64,000 bases of DNA from Paenibacillus abyssi. GTDB taxonomy: Bacteria > Bacillota > Bacilli > Paenibacillales > Paenibacillaceae. A program made the position numbers and the translations under genes. Below are positions 32,948 through 42,184 of the stretch, piece by piece (within the stretch, counting starts at the first letter, position 1; each line of letters starts with the position of its first letter). Where the stretch lies: NCBI RefSeq assembly GCF_014640295.1, contig NZ_BMGR01000005.1:124001-188000 (forward strand). The letters are read 5' to 3'. Under the pieces are notes generated by a model that ran no database searches, was not told the origin of the DNA, and was given only the letters and a program-made list of their open reading frames with translations.

Positions 32948-33906
32948 TCAGCGTCGATGATTTCTGCTTTTGCAGCCATATGCTCAATTATGTTAGCCGA
33001 TGCCATCATTCCCATCTCATCAATTGCCCCGTACGTGGAAGCTGCACAATGCGAGCCGATGATAATATTATCAAGTCCCAGAAGTTCTTTATTATGCGGG
33101 GGCTCTTGTTCAAAAACATCAATACCGGCCCCCCATATTTGGTTTTCTTTCAACGCGCAGAATAACGCTTCTTCGTCAATCAAGCCGCCACGAGCCGTAT
33201 TGACAATCACTGCTGTTGGCTTCATGATCTTAAACTGCTGGGAACCTATAATATGGCGGGTCTGTTCGTTTAACGGAAGATGCATACTAATAAAATCGGA
33301 CTCCTTAAGAAGTGTTTCAAGCGGGACATAATGAATGCCGTTTGCCTCCGCATAAGCCTTATCCTGAAACAAATCATAAGCAAGCACGTTCATATTGAAA
33401 CCGCCCGCTCTTTTCGCGACACCTTTGCCGATATTGCCCAGACCGATTAAACCCAGCGTTTTCCCCCACATATCAATGGTCGTCATTTTGTTCCAATTGA
33501 CATTTTTGCATTCTTTGTCGATCTGTGCTAATTTTCTTGCGGTCCCCAGCATTAATGCAAATGCATAATCCGCGACGGCTTCCTTATTGGCTCCAGCGGT
33601 CACCGTTACGGGAATACTCATTTGTTTCGCATAATCCGTATCGACATTATCGATGCCTACGCCATACTTGGAAATCACCTTCAGCTTACGCGCGTGCTGC
33701 AATACTTCTTTATCCAATGGATCGACGCCAACGATAACGCCGTCCACATCTTGAATGAGCGAGACCATCTCCTCCTTCGTCATAATTCTCCCGTATGGAT
33801 TAATTACAATTTCATACCCTTTATTTTTCAGCATCTCTAACGGTGCCGGGCTCCCCTTCCCGAAGGAACGGGGAGTGATAAGAACCTTGAGCGTCATCTC
33901 ATTCAC
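32944..33906 (-). CDS. D-isomer-specific 2-hydroxyacid dehydrogenase (SerA-like)
   Basis: A 320-aa NAD-dependent dehydrogenase. The catalytic domain precedes a Rossmann core with GKTLGLIGLGNIGKGVAKRA (about 148-167). The Arg/Glu/His catalytic residues lie in NTARGGLIDEEAL, IDVFEQEPP and GSHCAASTYGA. It reduces a 2-keto acid or oxidises a D-2-hydroxyacid or its phosphate. There is no ACT domain and no serine pathway gene, so a catabolic role in this sugar cluster is likelier than serine synthesis. It overlaps the PTE-like lactonase by 4 nt. Confidence 0.88.
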   Translation of the reverse strand: MNEMTLKVLITPRSFGKGSPAPLEMLKNKGYEIVINPYGRIMTKEEMVSLIQDVDGVIVGVDPLDKEVLQHARKLKVISKYGVGIDNVDTDYAKQMSIPVTVTAGANKEAVADYAFALMLGTARKLAQIDKECKNVNWNKMTTIDMWGKTLGLIGLGNIGKGVAKRAGGFNMNVLAYDLFQDKAYAEANGIHYVPLETLLKESDFISMHLPLNEQTRHIIGSQQFKIMKPTAVIVNTARGGLIDEEALFCALKENQIWGAGIDVFEQEPPHNKELLGLDNIIIGSHCAASTYGAIDEMGMMASANIIEHMAAKAEIIDAD

Positions 33907-34865
33907 TTCCTCTGTCTTTTGTTATCAAACGCTTGAGCCGGGTTATCGATCATCATTTTATGAATAGCGCTGTCAGAGATACCGAATTTCCGCAATAAAG
34001 GCAGAAACCGCACAGACAAATGATCCAATCCGATATCTCCGCCATAACTTCGCAGTCGTTGGCGCGTTGAATCAAGGCCCAGCAGGATCAAGTCTTCGTA
34101 TCCGCTATCGACCATCTCCTTGATCAGTACCGCCTCTTCCTCGTCGCTGTGATACTTAAAGCGGCCGATTGTATCATATTCAAGATATATGCCCTGCTCT
34201 GCCAGCTGTTTATGAATATCCAAACGGTCCAGCTTACGGTCCAAATGACAAATAATGATTTGATTGGCTGGGATGCCTTGATTTCGATAATAGGCTGCCA
34301 GTTGTACGCCCTGTTCGCACAATTCCGTATGACACATTAACGGCGCTCCCGTTTCCAAGGCGGCTCTGGCGGCGGCGCGAAACCATCTCTTATCCCGGTC
34401 GCCTGCCCGCTCCTCGTCAATAGCCGTCTTAATCAGGCCCGCCTTTTCGTCTATGAAGCTCCCCGGTTCTTCCCGGTCCGTGCCTGTATACATACCGACT
34501 GTTAATTCGTGAACAAATATATCAGCCAGTGCCGCTTCGTCATATCGATAGATCCAATGATCCGAGGGGTAGAAGGCCAATTTATGAAATCCGGTCGAGG
34601 CCAAGATATGGATGTCTGTCCGGGCGGCCGCCTCGACAAGCTGCATCTCCATTCTTCCGCAGCCAAGAGGCTGCGCATCAACGATACTGCGGCCTCCGAC
34701 TTGTTTATACATCCGGAGCTCCTGCATCGTTCGTTCAAGGTCGTCAATTCTTAATGCGGGATTCAATAAAGCGGGTATACCGTCTGCAAGGAATAAATGT
34801 TCATGACTATGACAAAAGCCCAGTTCTTCTTGCTCAATCGGACCTAATACGGTTTGAATGGCCAA
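33903..34865 (-). CDS. Phosphotriesterase-like metallo-hydrolase, possible sugar lactonase
   Basis: A 320-aa PTE-family (COG1735) TIM-barrel amidohydrolase. It shows the N-terminal HxH in GFCHSHEHLF (His18/His20 region), further metal-ligand histidines in LMCHTELCEQG and IICHLDRKLD, and a C-terminal Asp in LLGLDSTRQRL. Some characterised bacterial members hydrolyse phosphorylated furanose lactones rather than phosphotriesters. Placement between an FGGY kinase and a D-hydroxyacid dehydrogenase fits a phospho-aldonolactone. The bridging lysine was not confidently located. Confidence 0.82.
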   Translation of the reverse strand: MAIQTVLGPIEQEELGFCHSHEHLFLADGIPALLNPALRIDDLERTMQELRMYKQVGGRSIVDAQPLGCGRMEMQLVEAAARTDIHILASTGFHKLAFYPSDHWIYRYDEAALADIFVHELTVGMYTGTDREEPGSFIDEKAGLIKTAIDEERAGDRDKRWFRAAARAALETGAPLMCHTELCEQGVQLAAYYRNQGIPANQIIICHLDRKLDRLDIHKQLAEQGIYLEYDTIGRFKYHSDEEEAVLIKEMVDSGYEDLILLGLDSTRQRLRSYGGDIGLDHLSVRFLPLLRKFGISDSAIHKMMIDNPAQAFDNKRQRK

Positions 34866-34898
34866 AGTAACACATCCCTATTCATTAACATTCGGAAT

Positions 34899-36416
34899 CT
34901 ATGAAAGATGATTCCGATAAATCGGCGTCAATGCTTCAAGCGCCCTCTGATACGTTTCCGCCAATGGCGTGTACAGCTTATGATTGTCAGCATTTGGTTC
35001 AATCTTCCGTTTGACCTTAACAATGCTGTTCATCGTTTCCGCAATATCGGTATAAAAACCAATGCCATAGCCGGCAATGACTGCACTGGCAACGGTAGCC
35101 GTATCGCTATTATTGAGCGTCGTGTAGGGGACATTCAGCACATCGGCTTTAATGGAATTAAATAAATCGCCCTTAGCCCCGCCTCCAACAACATTAACAT
35201 TGGTAAATCGCGCGTCCGGTATTAATTGCCTGATCACCGCAAGATAGCCATGGTACTCATAAGCAATGGATTCGAGAATCGATCTATACATATGAGCTTG
35301 ATGATGAGACCAATTCAAGCCAAGCCAACTGCCTCTAAGGAAAGGATTGTTCGGGCATACTCTTCCGGCGAAATGGGGAATAAAGTAGAGTCCTTTGCTG
35401 CCTGCGCTTTCCCTTGCCGCCCCCGTATTCAGCTCATCAAAGGTTACCTTCCCTTCCTTCATTGCCATCATGTCTCTAAACCATGCCAAACATTGTCCGC
35501 CCCCGTTAATATAAGCTAACGGCGTCCATAAATCCGGAATGACGGAACGGGCATAGATGAAGGTTTTGGTCCTGGTATCCGGTTGATACTCATTCACGCA
35601 GCAGCTTAAGACCGATGCGGTTCCCGCTACATCGAGAATGGAACCCGCCTTCGTAATACCGGCCCCCAGAATCGTAGCCGCCGTATCGCCGCAGCCGGCA
35701 ATGATCGGAGTCCCTTCGGCTAAACCGCACAGCTTTGCATTCTCCTTAGTCAAATGTCCGATAATATCCCACGGATTCACGATACGCGGCAATTTGTCCT
35801 TGCTGATGTCGAAAGCATGCAGCAGCTCATCTGACCACCGATTACGAAGCACATCGCCGAACCCGGCAAAATGAAGGTGTGTATAGTCAATAAAAGCCTG
35901 CTCCGCCTTAAGCCCCGCCAAACTCCCTGCAACATAAGTCGTTGGAAGAATGAATTTGTCAATCCGCTTATAAACATCCGGCCGTTCATGTTTCCACCAT
36001 AAAATCTTAGGGCCGTGAGCGTAAGTAACCGGAGAACCCGTCAATTGAATAATCTGCTCTTCCTGCTCCTTCATCATTGGCATATATTTTTCGCAGCGCG
36101 TATCCAGCCAGGAGTCATAAGAGGTAACCGCGTTCCAATCCCGATCGATTCCCATGATGCCGGCCATTTGTCCGTCCAGGCCGATCGCGAGAATGTACCG
36201 GGGATCGATCCGGGAACGTTCCTTCACTTCTCTAATGCCATCAATGACCGCCAAGAGCATCTCGCTTGGCTGCTGTTCAACAGTTCCCGGCTCCGGACGG
36301 ATTAGATTCGATGGAATGAATGAATTCGTGACCATTTCACCGGACGCATTCACTAAAGATACTTTTGTTCCTTGTGTTCCGATGTCGATGCCAATAAAAT
36401 GCGGGCTTCGGTTCAC
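34899..36416 (-). CDS. FGGY-family carbohydrate kinase (xylulokinase-like)
   Basis: A 505-aa sugar kinase. The N-terminal phosphate loop is FIGIDIGTQGTKVSLVN; the substrate loop includes AIGLDGQMAGIMGID; the C-terminal FGGY domain has NVVGGGAKGDLFNSIKADVLN and an ADP-binding VASAVIAGYGIG. A longer frame to 36488 runs through an intrinsic terminator, so the GTG at 36416 with an AGGGG site is chosen. It phosphorylates a ketose, polyol or aldonate; the exact sugar is unresolved. It lies 33 nt before the lactonase gene. Confidence 0.9.
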   Translation of the reverse strand: MNRSPHFIGIDIGTQGTKVSLVNASGEMVTNSFIPSNLIRPEPGTVEQQPSEMLLAVIDGIREVKERSRIDPRYILAIGLDGQMAGIMGIDRDWNAVTSYDSWLDTRCEKYMPMMKEQEEQIIQLTGSPVTYAHGPKILWWKHERPDVYKRIDKFILPTTYVAGSLAGLKAEQAFIDYTHLHFAGFGDVLRNRWSDELLHAFDISKDKLPRIVNPWDIIGHLTKENAKLCGLAEGTPIIAGCGDTAATILGAGITKAGSILDVAGTASVLSCCVNEYQPDTRTKTFIYARSVIPDLWTPLAYINGGGQCLAWFRDMMAMKEGKVTFDELNTGAARESAGSKGLYFIPHFAGRVCPNNPFLRGSWLGLNWSHHQAHMYRSILESIAYEYHGYLAVIRQLIPDARFTNVNVVGGGAKGDLFNSIKADVLNVPYTTLNNSDTATVASAVIAGYGIGFYTDIAETMNSIVKVKRKIEPNADNHKLYTPLAETYQRALEALTPIYRNHLS

Positions 36417-36452
36417 TCCAACCCCTACCTTTCCGTTATAATTCTTGTCTTT

Positions 36453-36490
36453 TAAAAAATGCACCTTGCATAATTCGCATAGGTGCATTT
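36453..36490 (-). terminator. Intrinsic terminator between alcohol dehydrogenase and kinase genes
   Basis: On the minus strand AAATGCACCT (36481-36490) pairs with AGGTGCATTT (36457-36466) across a 14-nt loop and is followed by TTTT. It separates the ADH/transport genes from the kinase unit. Its nearer edge is about 37 nt upstream of the kinase GTG. Confidence 0.8.
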
Positions 36491-36522
36491 CAGGAGAATA
36501 GGCCGCTACATCTGTTTTTCAT

Positions 36523-37575
36523 TTAGTCCCAGACAAATACGGCTTTATCCGTTATTCTTTCATCAAACATCCGGAAAGCGTCTGCGGCCTGCTCAATTGA
36601 AAAGCGGTGAGTAATATAACGATCAACCGGGATTTTATGATCAAGGACAAACTGGGCGATTTCTTCATACATCCAAATTGGGTGAATCCAAATGCCGTAT
36701 ACCTTCAATAATTTCCGGATCATTTGTTCACTAGGATTAATGGTCGTTGAACTAGTTTCACCGATCAATGCAACGGAACCCATCTTGCGCACGCTGTCCA
36801 ATGCCATGTTTTGAGCGGACGGATTACCCGAGGCATCAATCGCCTTATCGACACCTTCGCCATGGGTCAGATTACTGATCACTTCCAGCACATTTTCCTT
36901 CGCACTGTTAATCGTTACATCTGCTCCTAATTCCTTTGCCATTTCAAGCCTTGATTCAAGAACGTCAATAGCGATTACTCTCGCACCTCGTGCCTTGGCA
37001 ATCAGTACGCCTGCGCTGCCCATCGGTCCGAGACCATAGATAGCTACCGTATCGTTTCCGGATACTTCTAACGTTTTTTGCGCATGATATTGCGTTCCCA
37101 TATTATCAAGGAGCAGAGCTCCTGTTTCATAAGACATTTCATCCGGAAGCTTCAAGCAGTTTTGTGCAGGGACAACCATATAATCGGCATTTCCTCCGTC
37201 CACATCGAACCCGACGCATTTCCACTCCGAACAGAGAGACAAATAACCGCTCAGACAATATCTGCAATGACCGCAGCCGATTGCAAGATATACGGCAACG
37301 CGGTCGCCTGGCATAACGCCTCTAACGCCGGGACCGATTTCCACGACATCCCCTGCCGGTTCATGGCCAGGGACGATTCGTCCTGTCTTCGCCGCCTCGC
37401 CGCCTACGAGCGGTTTACCTCCGTAATATAAACTCATATCGCTTCGGCAGATGGCGGATGCCCGCATGCGGACTAATACTTGACCATCGCCCGGTACTGG
37501 TCTTGGCTTATCGATTACTTGGACCTCTTTGTTGCCGGGTAAAATAACTGCTCTCATCGTCGTCATTGTCAACAT
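36523..37575 (-). CDS. Zinc-dependent medium-chain alcohol dehydrogenase
   Basis: A 350-aa MDR enzyme. The catalytic zinc site includes Cys in SAICRSDMSLYYGG and GHEPAGDV. The structural zinc loop is CGHCRYCLSGYLSLC. The NAD-binding motif GLGPMGSAGVLIAKARG sits at about 175-190. It oxidises a sugar alcohol or sugar, in the manner of sorbitol, L-threonine or glucose dehydrogenases. It lies 64 nt after the MalG-like permease and before a terminator. Confidence 0.9.
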   Translation of the reverse strand: MLTMTTMRAVILPGNKEVQVIDKPRPVPGDGQVLVRMRASAICRSDMSLYYGGKPLVGGEAAKTGRIVPGHEPAGDVVEIGPGVRGVMPGDRVAVYLAIGCGHCRYCLSGYLSLCSEWKCVGFDVDGGNADYMVVPAQNCLKLPDEMSYETGALLLDNMGTQYHAQKTLEVSGNDTVAIYGLGPMGSAGVLIAKARGARVIAIDVLESRLEMAKELGADVTINSAKENVLEVISNLTHGEGVDKAIDASGNPSAQNMALDSVRKMGSVALIGETSSTTINPSEQMIRKLLKVYGIWIHPIWMYEEIAQFVLDHKIPVDRYITHRFSIEQAADAFRMFDERITDKAVFVWD

Positions 37576-37639
37576 CTCCTCGAATGTTCTATTTATTTAA
37601 CACACTGCATGTATTAAAAGTGTAATCAGCGTGTTCCAG

Positions 37640-38470
37640 TTAACCTTTAACAGCACCCATCGTGAGACCCCGCACCATCTTACGCTGAAGAATCAAAGTG
37701 ATAATGGCTACAGGGATAATGATGAGCGTTCCGGCAGCCGCGATCTGTCCCCACAGCATGCTTACAGGAGTCGCATATTCATTCAGTCCTACCGGAGCCG
37801 TTCTTACATGCGGACCGGATAAGATGTTAGCAAACAGGAATTCGTTCCACGCAAAGATGAATGATAATAAACCTGCGGATACGAGTCCCGGCCCGATGAT
37901 CGGGAAGATCACCCGGAAGAATGCCGTAAAGCGGTTGCACCCATCGACCAGCGCGGACTCCTCGATTTCGTGCGGTACATCTTTGAAGAAACCGTACAGC
38001 AGCCATACTGCCAAGGGCAGATTCATGAACGTGTACATGAGTACCAGTGAAGTATAGGAATCGAGCATGCCAATCTGTGAAAAAACCAGATAGATCGGCA
38101 GTACAGATACGATCGGCGGTACAATACGCAGCGTCAAAATCCACGTCATAACGTTCTTTCCGCCTTTTAAACGGTATCTGGCGAATGGATATGCGATTCC
38201 GCTCCCCAGAAAAATCGCCAGCACCGTTGAAAGAAATGATACGTACAAGCTGTTCAGAAGATATAGGGCAAAGTCCCGTTCAAAGAGAATCATTCGATAG
38301 TTATCCAGCGTTGCCAAAAAAATCCATTGTGGCGTGGATGCAAACGCATCGATCTGATTTTTCAACGAAGTAAGGAACATCCAGACGATCGGGAAGATAA
38401 AGAAGACCATTGCGATAATGACGATAATATACTGTAATACAGTAACGGTGTTGTTTTTGGATGCGCTCAT
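37640..38470 (-). CDS. Carbohydrate ABC transporter permease (MalG family)
   Basis: A 276-aa inner-membrane permease with six predicted helices. It has the MalG-type EAA loop DVPHEIEESALVDGCNRFTA before FFRVIFPIIGPGL, which docks on the ATPase. Its start overlaps the MalF-like gene by 4 nt. No dedicated ATPase gene is present in this unit, so it presumably shares an MsmX-type ATPase encoded elsewhere, as is common in Bacilli. Confidence 0.93.
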   Translation of the reverse strand: MSASKNNTVTVLQYIIVIIAMVFFIFPIVWMFLTSLKNQIDAFASTPQWIFLATLDNYRMILFERDFALYLLNSLYVSFLSTVLAIFLGSGIAYPFARYRLKGGKNVMTWILTLRIVPPIVSVLPIYLVFSQIGMLDSYTSLVLMYTFMNLPLAVWLLYGFFKDVPHEIEESALVDGCNRFTAFFRVIFPIIGPGLVSAGLLSFIFAWNEFLFANILSGPHVRTAPVGLNEYATPVSMLWGQIAAAGTLIIIPVAIITLILQRKMVRGLTMGAVKG

Positions 38471-39351
38471 GGTCTGTCCTCCACTTCAAACAAATCTAAC
38501 TTCTTCAGCACAAACGTCAACAAGCTGACAACAATAATTAATAGGATGATACAGATTGCTGCGCCGTAACCGAATTCCAGAAATTTAAACCCTTTATCAT
38601 AGACGATCCAGCTGAGCGTGGACGTCACATTGATCGGACCGCCTTTGGTCATCATATAAATCGTATCGTAGATTCTGAGCGAGTCGATCGTTCTGAGCAG
38701 TAATGCGATATAAATGATCTTGGATAGTTGAGGAATGGTTACATAACGAAAGGCCTGCCAAGCCGAAGCGCCGTCAATATTCGCGGCCTCATAAGGCTCG
38801 TCCGGGATCCCTTTTAAACCCGCCAACAAGATAATCATCATAAACGGCGTCCACTGCCATATATCGGTAAAGATCAAGGCTGGCAATGCCAGGCTTGTAT
38901 TGGACAGCCATGCGACTCTGGACATGCCGAATAGTTCCATAAAGTAGTTCATAATCCCGTATTGATCATTCATCATAAAGCGGAACATCAATCCGACGAC
39001 CGTGGGTGCCATTGCAATCGGAAGCAGCAGAATGGACTGGTAGATCCGTTGGCCGACAGTCAGGCGGTTCAATATGATCGCCAGACCTAACCCGATGGCA
39101 AACTCCAACACGACGGTGCTTGCCACGAATATCGCCGTTATTCTTAAGGCATTCCAGAAGCTTCTATCCTGGAAGAGATGAACATAATTATCCAATCCGA
39201 CGAATGGTTTAACGGCACTGATCGGACTATAATCCTGAAAACTAATTTTTAATAAGAAAATTAACGGATAGATTGAAAATAACAGCAGTATAATCATTCC
39301 GGGTGCCATCACTAGATAAGGACCACTGTTTTGTAATCTGAATTTTTTCAT
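38467..39351 (-). CDS. Carbohydrate ABC transporter permease (MalF family)
   Basis: A 294-aa permease with six helices and the EAA loop GIPDEPYEAANIDGASAWQA before FRYVTIPQLSKI. It pairs with the MalG-like protein to form the channel for the sugar delivered by the lipoprotein encoded 70 nt upstream. The intervening 70 nt contain a G-rich/C-rich imperfect hairpin that could reduce readthrough from the binding-protein gene. Confidence 0.93.
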   Translation of the reverse strand: MKKFRLQNSGPYLVMAPGMIILLLFSIYPLIFLLKISFQDYSPISAVKPFVGLDNYVHLFQDRSFWNALRITAIFVASTVVLEFAIGLGLAIILNRLTVGQRIYQSILLLPIAMAPTVVGLMFRFMMNDQYGIMNYFMELFGMSRVAWLSNTSLALPALIFTDIWQWTPFMMIILLAGLKGIPDEPYEAANIDGASAWQAFRYVTIPQLSKIIYIALLLRTIDSLRIYDTIYMMTKGGPINVTSTLSWIVYDKGFKFLEFGYGAAICIILLIIVVSLLTFVLKKLDLFEVEDRP

Positions 39352-39421
39352 CGCTACTCTCCTGATTTAATTGGGGTTGGGGTGGAAGGATTCCCCCCCA
39401 CCAATCAAACTTGCAATGAAC

Positions 39422-40813
39422 TCAATTTAACATTTTGTTGACCGCTTCATCCGCCCGTTTCATTGCCTCTTCTACTGTCATTTGACCGAACTGGACTGCG
39501 CTTAAGTATTCAGATACGGTACTTTCCCATTTTTCTTCTTGAGGAAAGAATGGCCGGGCTTTGGTTGTTACCATGGCTTCTGCTAAAGCTTCATAACGGC
39601 GGAATTGCTTGACATCGGTTCCTTCGATCAGTTTTTCCGTTAGAGCAGGGTCTGAATAAGATTCTTCCCGAACTGGATCACCGGCTCCCAACAAGGCTTG
39701 ACGCACGTCATTTTCTTTGTTCTCCAGCCATGCAATGAACTTAAATGCTTCTTCCGCATTTTTCGATGTCTTCGGAATAACCATTGGCCATGCCGAGAAG
39801 TTCGGCACTGCTTCCTTCATAGCCGGAACTTGGGCAAAGTCCCATTTGCCAACCGTCTTGGACATGGTGGGCTCATCGACTTCAAAGGCGGACCAGGACC
39901 AGTGAATCGCCATCGCCAATTTGCCTTGTGCCGCATCCGAAGCCACTTCTACGAAAGTATAATCATTGATCCCAGGAGGGGAGAACTGCAGCAGATCCGC
40001 CCATGTTTTCGTCGCTTCAATCGCCTCCGGCGTAGACAACGAAGAAGTCATCTTATCCCAGTCAAACACATCTCCGCCATTGGAATACAGGAAAGTCAGC
40101 CATGTATGAACATTCCCGAATCCTTTGCTCGCTTGTGCGGCCCAGCCGTATATCTGTTGTCCATCCACTTCTTTCCCATTAAAGAATTCGGCCGCATCAC
40201 GGAACTCTTTCATTGTTTTTGGTGGGGCCAGCTCATAACCATACTGCTCTTGGAACTGCTGTTTGAATTGATCATCATTGAACAAATCAGAGCGGTACCA
40301 GAGCAAATGAGGGTGGACGGTTTGCGGCAGACCATATATTGTGCCTCCCTCCCCGAACGATCCGTTCTGGCCATTCCATTGTGCCGAAGCCAATGCTTTA
40401 GGTAAAAATGCCGATGTATCAATATTATGTTTCGCTATCAAGTCATCCAGCGGCAGCAAGCTGTCCTGCGAGCCAAACTCCGGAACCCAGTTGTAGTCGA
40501 CGCTAAAAATGTCGTAATCAGCTTGCCCGGCGATCGATATCGCCAGCTTCTGATAAATGACATCGCGGCCAACCAGCTCGATATTCACTTTAACGCCTGT
40601 TTCTTTTTCATAATCTTTCGCCAGTTCTTGTACAGACGTTCCCCAAGTTGAGCCGAGAAATACGCCGTTTAACACAATCTGATCCGATGATTCCCCACTG
40701 TCGGATAGTTCGGATGTATTCGTACTCACAGGCGTGGAATTCGAAGAACATGCGCTTAAGATGAATAAGCTGCAAATCAGAACGGTAATCGAAACTTTCA
40801 ATCTCTTTTTCAT
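39422..40813 (-). CDS. Extracellular sugar-binding lipoprotein (MalE-type family)
   Basis: A 463-aa lipoprotein with signal peptide and lipobox LSAC (Cys22), then a type-II (cluster B/D) extracellular solute-binding domain: VELVGRDVIYQKLAISIAGQ, DIFSVDYNWVPEFGSQDSLL, YGLPQTVHPHLLWYRSDLF, and WPMVIPKTSKNAEEAFKFIA. It binds an oligosaccharide, glycoside or sugar alcohol for the MalFG-like permease. A cre-like box lies 54 nt upstream of the start, suggesting catabolite repression. Confidence 0.93.
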   Translation of the reverse strand: MKKRLKVSITVLICSLFILSACSSNSTPVSTNTSELSDSGESSDQIVLNGVFLGSTWGTSVQELAKDYEKETGVKVNIELVGRDVIYQKLAISIAGQADYDIFSVDYNWVPEFGSQDSLLPLDDLIAKHNIDTSAFLPKALASAQWNGQNGSFGEGGTIYGLPQTVHPHLLWYRSDLFNDDQFKQQFQEQYGYELAPPKTMKEFRDAAEFFNGKEVDGQQIYGWAAQASKGFGNVHTWLTFLYSNGGDVFDWDKMTSSLSTPEAIEATKTWADLLQFSPPGINDYTFVEVASDAAQGKLAMAIHWSWSAFEVDEPTMSKTVGKWDFAQVPAMKEAVPNFSAWPMVIPKTSKNAEEAFKFIAWLENKENDVRQALLGAGDPVREESYSDPALTEKLIEGTDVKQFRRYEALAEAMVTTKARPFFPQEEKWESTVSEYLSAVQFGQMTVEEAMKRADEAVNKMLN

Positions 40814-40866
40814 TGAGTACCCCCCCTATTTTTATTACTTGATTAATTTGATGGCAACAAACATAT

Positions 40867-40880
40867 ATAAAGCGCTTACA
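40867..40880. promoter_or_regulatory. cre-like box upstream of the MalE-type gene
   Basis: ATAAAGCGCTTACA matches about 12 of 14 positions of the CcpA consensus TGWNANCGNTNWCA. It lies 54-67 nt before the binding-protein start, where CcpA binding would repress. Its AAAGCGCTTACA core is identical to that of the box at 45272. Confidence 0.5.
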
Positions 40881-40935
40881 TCCGTGCTGATGAATCACTT
40901 GCATACCTAGTCAATCGCGTTATTGTGTTTATTCG

Positions 40936-42105
40936 TCAAACCTTTTCCCAAGTCAGAGTTTCAATGGATTTGGTTACTGCATCCAGTACCTTGTTGTTCA
41001 TCACGCCATCGTAAAAGTTAGGATACACCTGCTCTTTATCCTTGATGGCTTTGAAAAAATCGGCAAATTCATTAACAAAGGTATTCTCGTAACCAATGAC
41101 ATGTCCAGGAGGCCACCATGCGCTAATATAGGGGTGCGTACTTTCGGTAACTAATATCCTTCTGAAGCCCTGTACCTCCACATCATCTTCCTTGGACCAA
41201 AACTCCAATTCATTCATCCGTTCGAAATCAAAGGAAATCGATCCTTTGCTGCCATTAATCTCGACCCGTTCATGGTTTTTGCGTCCGCCTGCGAATCGCG
41301 TTGCTTCAAAGGTGCCGACAGCTCCATTGCTGAATTTCGCCAGAAAAGATGTTGTATCGTCAACCGTAACCGGGTCATAATCATCCGATGCACCGCTTGC
41401 GGTGAGATTGGAGCTTAATTTCTCATCCACCTTCACCCGAGGACGTTTGCCGACAAATGTCTTCTCCATCCCGATAACTTGATCGATCTCTCCAACCAGC
41501 AGTCGGGCCAGATCAATAATATGTGCATTTAAGTCGCCATGCGGTCCGGAACCGGCAATTTTCTTATCGAGCTTCCAGCTGGCGGGGAAATTCGGGTCAA
41601 GCAGCCAATCTTGCAGATATATGCCGCGAAAGTGATGGATTTTGCCTAATCGGCCGTCCTCGATCAATTTTTTGGCCAGTACAATTGCCGGTACTCTGCG
41701 GTAATTATGACCTAGCATATGAACCACTCCGGCCTTTTCCGCCGCCTCATACATTTGTTGCGCTTCACTCGCATTCATCGCTAACGGTTTCTCGCAAAAG
41801 ATATGCTTCCCTGCTTTGGCCGCTTCAAGCGCAATCTCGACATGTGAAGACGTAGGCGTTGCAATATCGATGGCATGAATGTCTTCCCGATGAATCACTT
41901 CTCTCCAATCGGTCGCATATTCTTCCCAACCAAATTTTTCTGCTGCTTCCTTAACAAGATGCTCCGTTCTTCCAACAATCACCTTTTTCACTGGCTTTAC
42001 GCCATGGTCGAAGAAGAACGACACATTTTCAATGCCATAGCTGTGCGCTTTACCCATAAAGTTATAACCGATCAAAGCTACATTGATTTCCTGCACATTG
42101 TTCAC
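40936..42105 (-). CDS. Gfo/Idh/MocA family dehydrogenase
   Basis: A 389-aa NAD(P)-dependent oxidoreductase. The Rossmann motif reads VALIGYNFMGKAHSYGIENV; the EKP motif is in HIFCEKPLAMNASEAQQMYE; the substrate domain contains GPHGDLNAHIIDLARLLVG with the catalytic-position Asp/His. It is larger than the other Gfo genes here and belongs to a subgroup common in glycoside and uronate clusters. It lies downstream of a cupin gene, with an intercistronic hairpin, and upstream of the MalEFG-like transporter. Confidence 0.88.
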   Translation of the reverse strand: MNNVQEINVALIGYNFMGKAHSYGIENVSFFFDHGVKPVKKVIVGRTEHLVKEAAEKFGWEEYATDWREVIHREDIHAIDIATPTSSHVEIALEAAKAGKHIFCEKPLAMNASEAQQMYEAAEKAGVVHMLGHNYRRVPAIVLAKKLIEDGRLGKIHHFRGIYLQDWLLDPNFPASWKLDKKIAGSGPHGDLNAHIIDLARLLVGEIDQVIGMEKTFVGKRPRVKVDEKLSSNLTASGASDDYDPVTVDDTTSFLAKFSNGAVGTFEATRFAGGRKNHERVEINGSKGSISFDFERMNELEFWSKEDDVEVQGFRRILVTESTHPYISAWWPPGHVIGYENTFVNEFADFFKAIKDKEQVYPNFYDGVMNNKVLDAVTKSIETLTWEKV

Positions 42106-42131
42106 CTCTTACCGGATTTAGTGGAAGGAAG

Positions 42132-42172
42132 CGTTATCAAAGAAAGAGCAAGGACCTCTCTCTTTGATAACG
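42132..42172 (-). terminator. Intercistronic 17-bp near-perfect hairpin
   Basis: CGTTATCAAAGAAAGAG (42132-42148) pairs with CTCTCTCTTTGATAACG (42156-42172) with one mismatch and a 7-nt loop, between the cupin and dehydrogenase genes. There is no T run, so it is more likely a processing or stability element than a full terminator. Confidence 0.5.
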
Positions 42173-42184
42173 ATTGCAGTCATG

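Noticed and set aside
32944-33906. Calling the D-hydroxyacid dehydrogenase a serine-biosynthetic SerA
   Set aside because: It lacks the C-terminal regulatory domains and lies in a sugar operon with no serine pathway genes.
39352-39421. G-rich/C-rich tracts between the MalE-type and MalF-type genes as a clear terminator
   Set aside because: The arms pair only with bulges and there is no T run; they are mentioned only as an imperfect hairpin.
39698-40405. Plus-strand open frame (235 codons) opposite the MalE-type gene
   Set aside because: It is antisense to a lipoprotein with all family motifs; the translation is His/Arg/Cys-rich and unlike any protein family.
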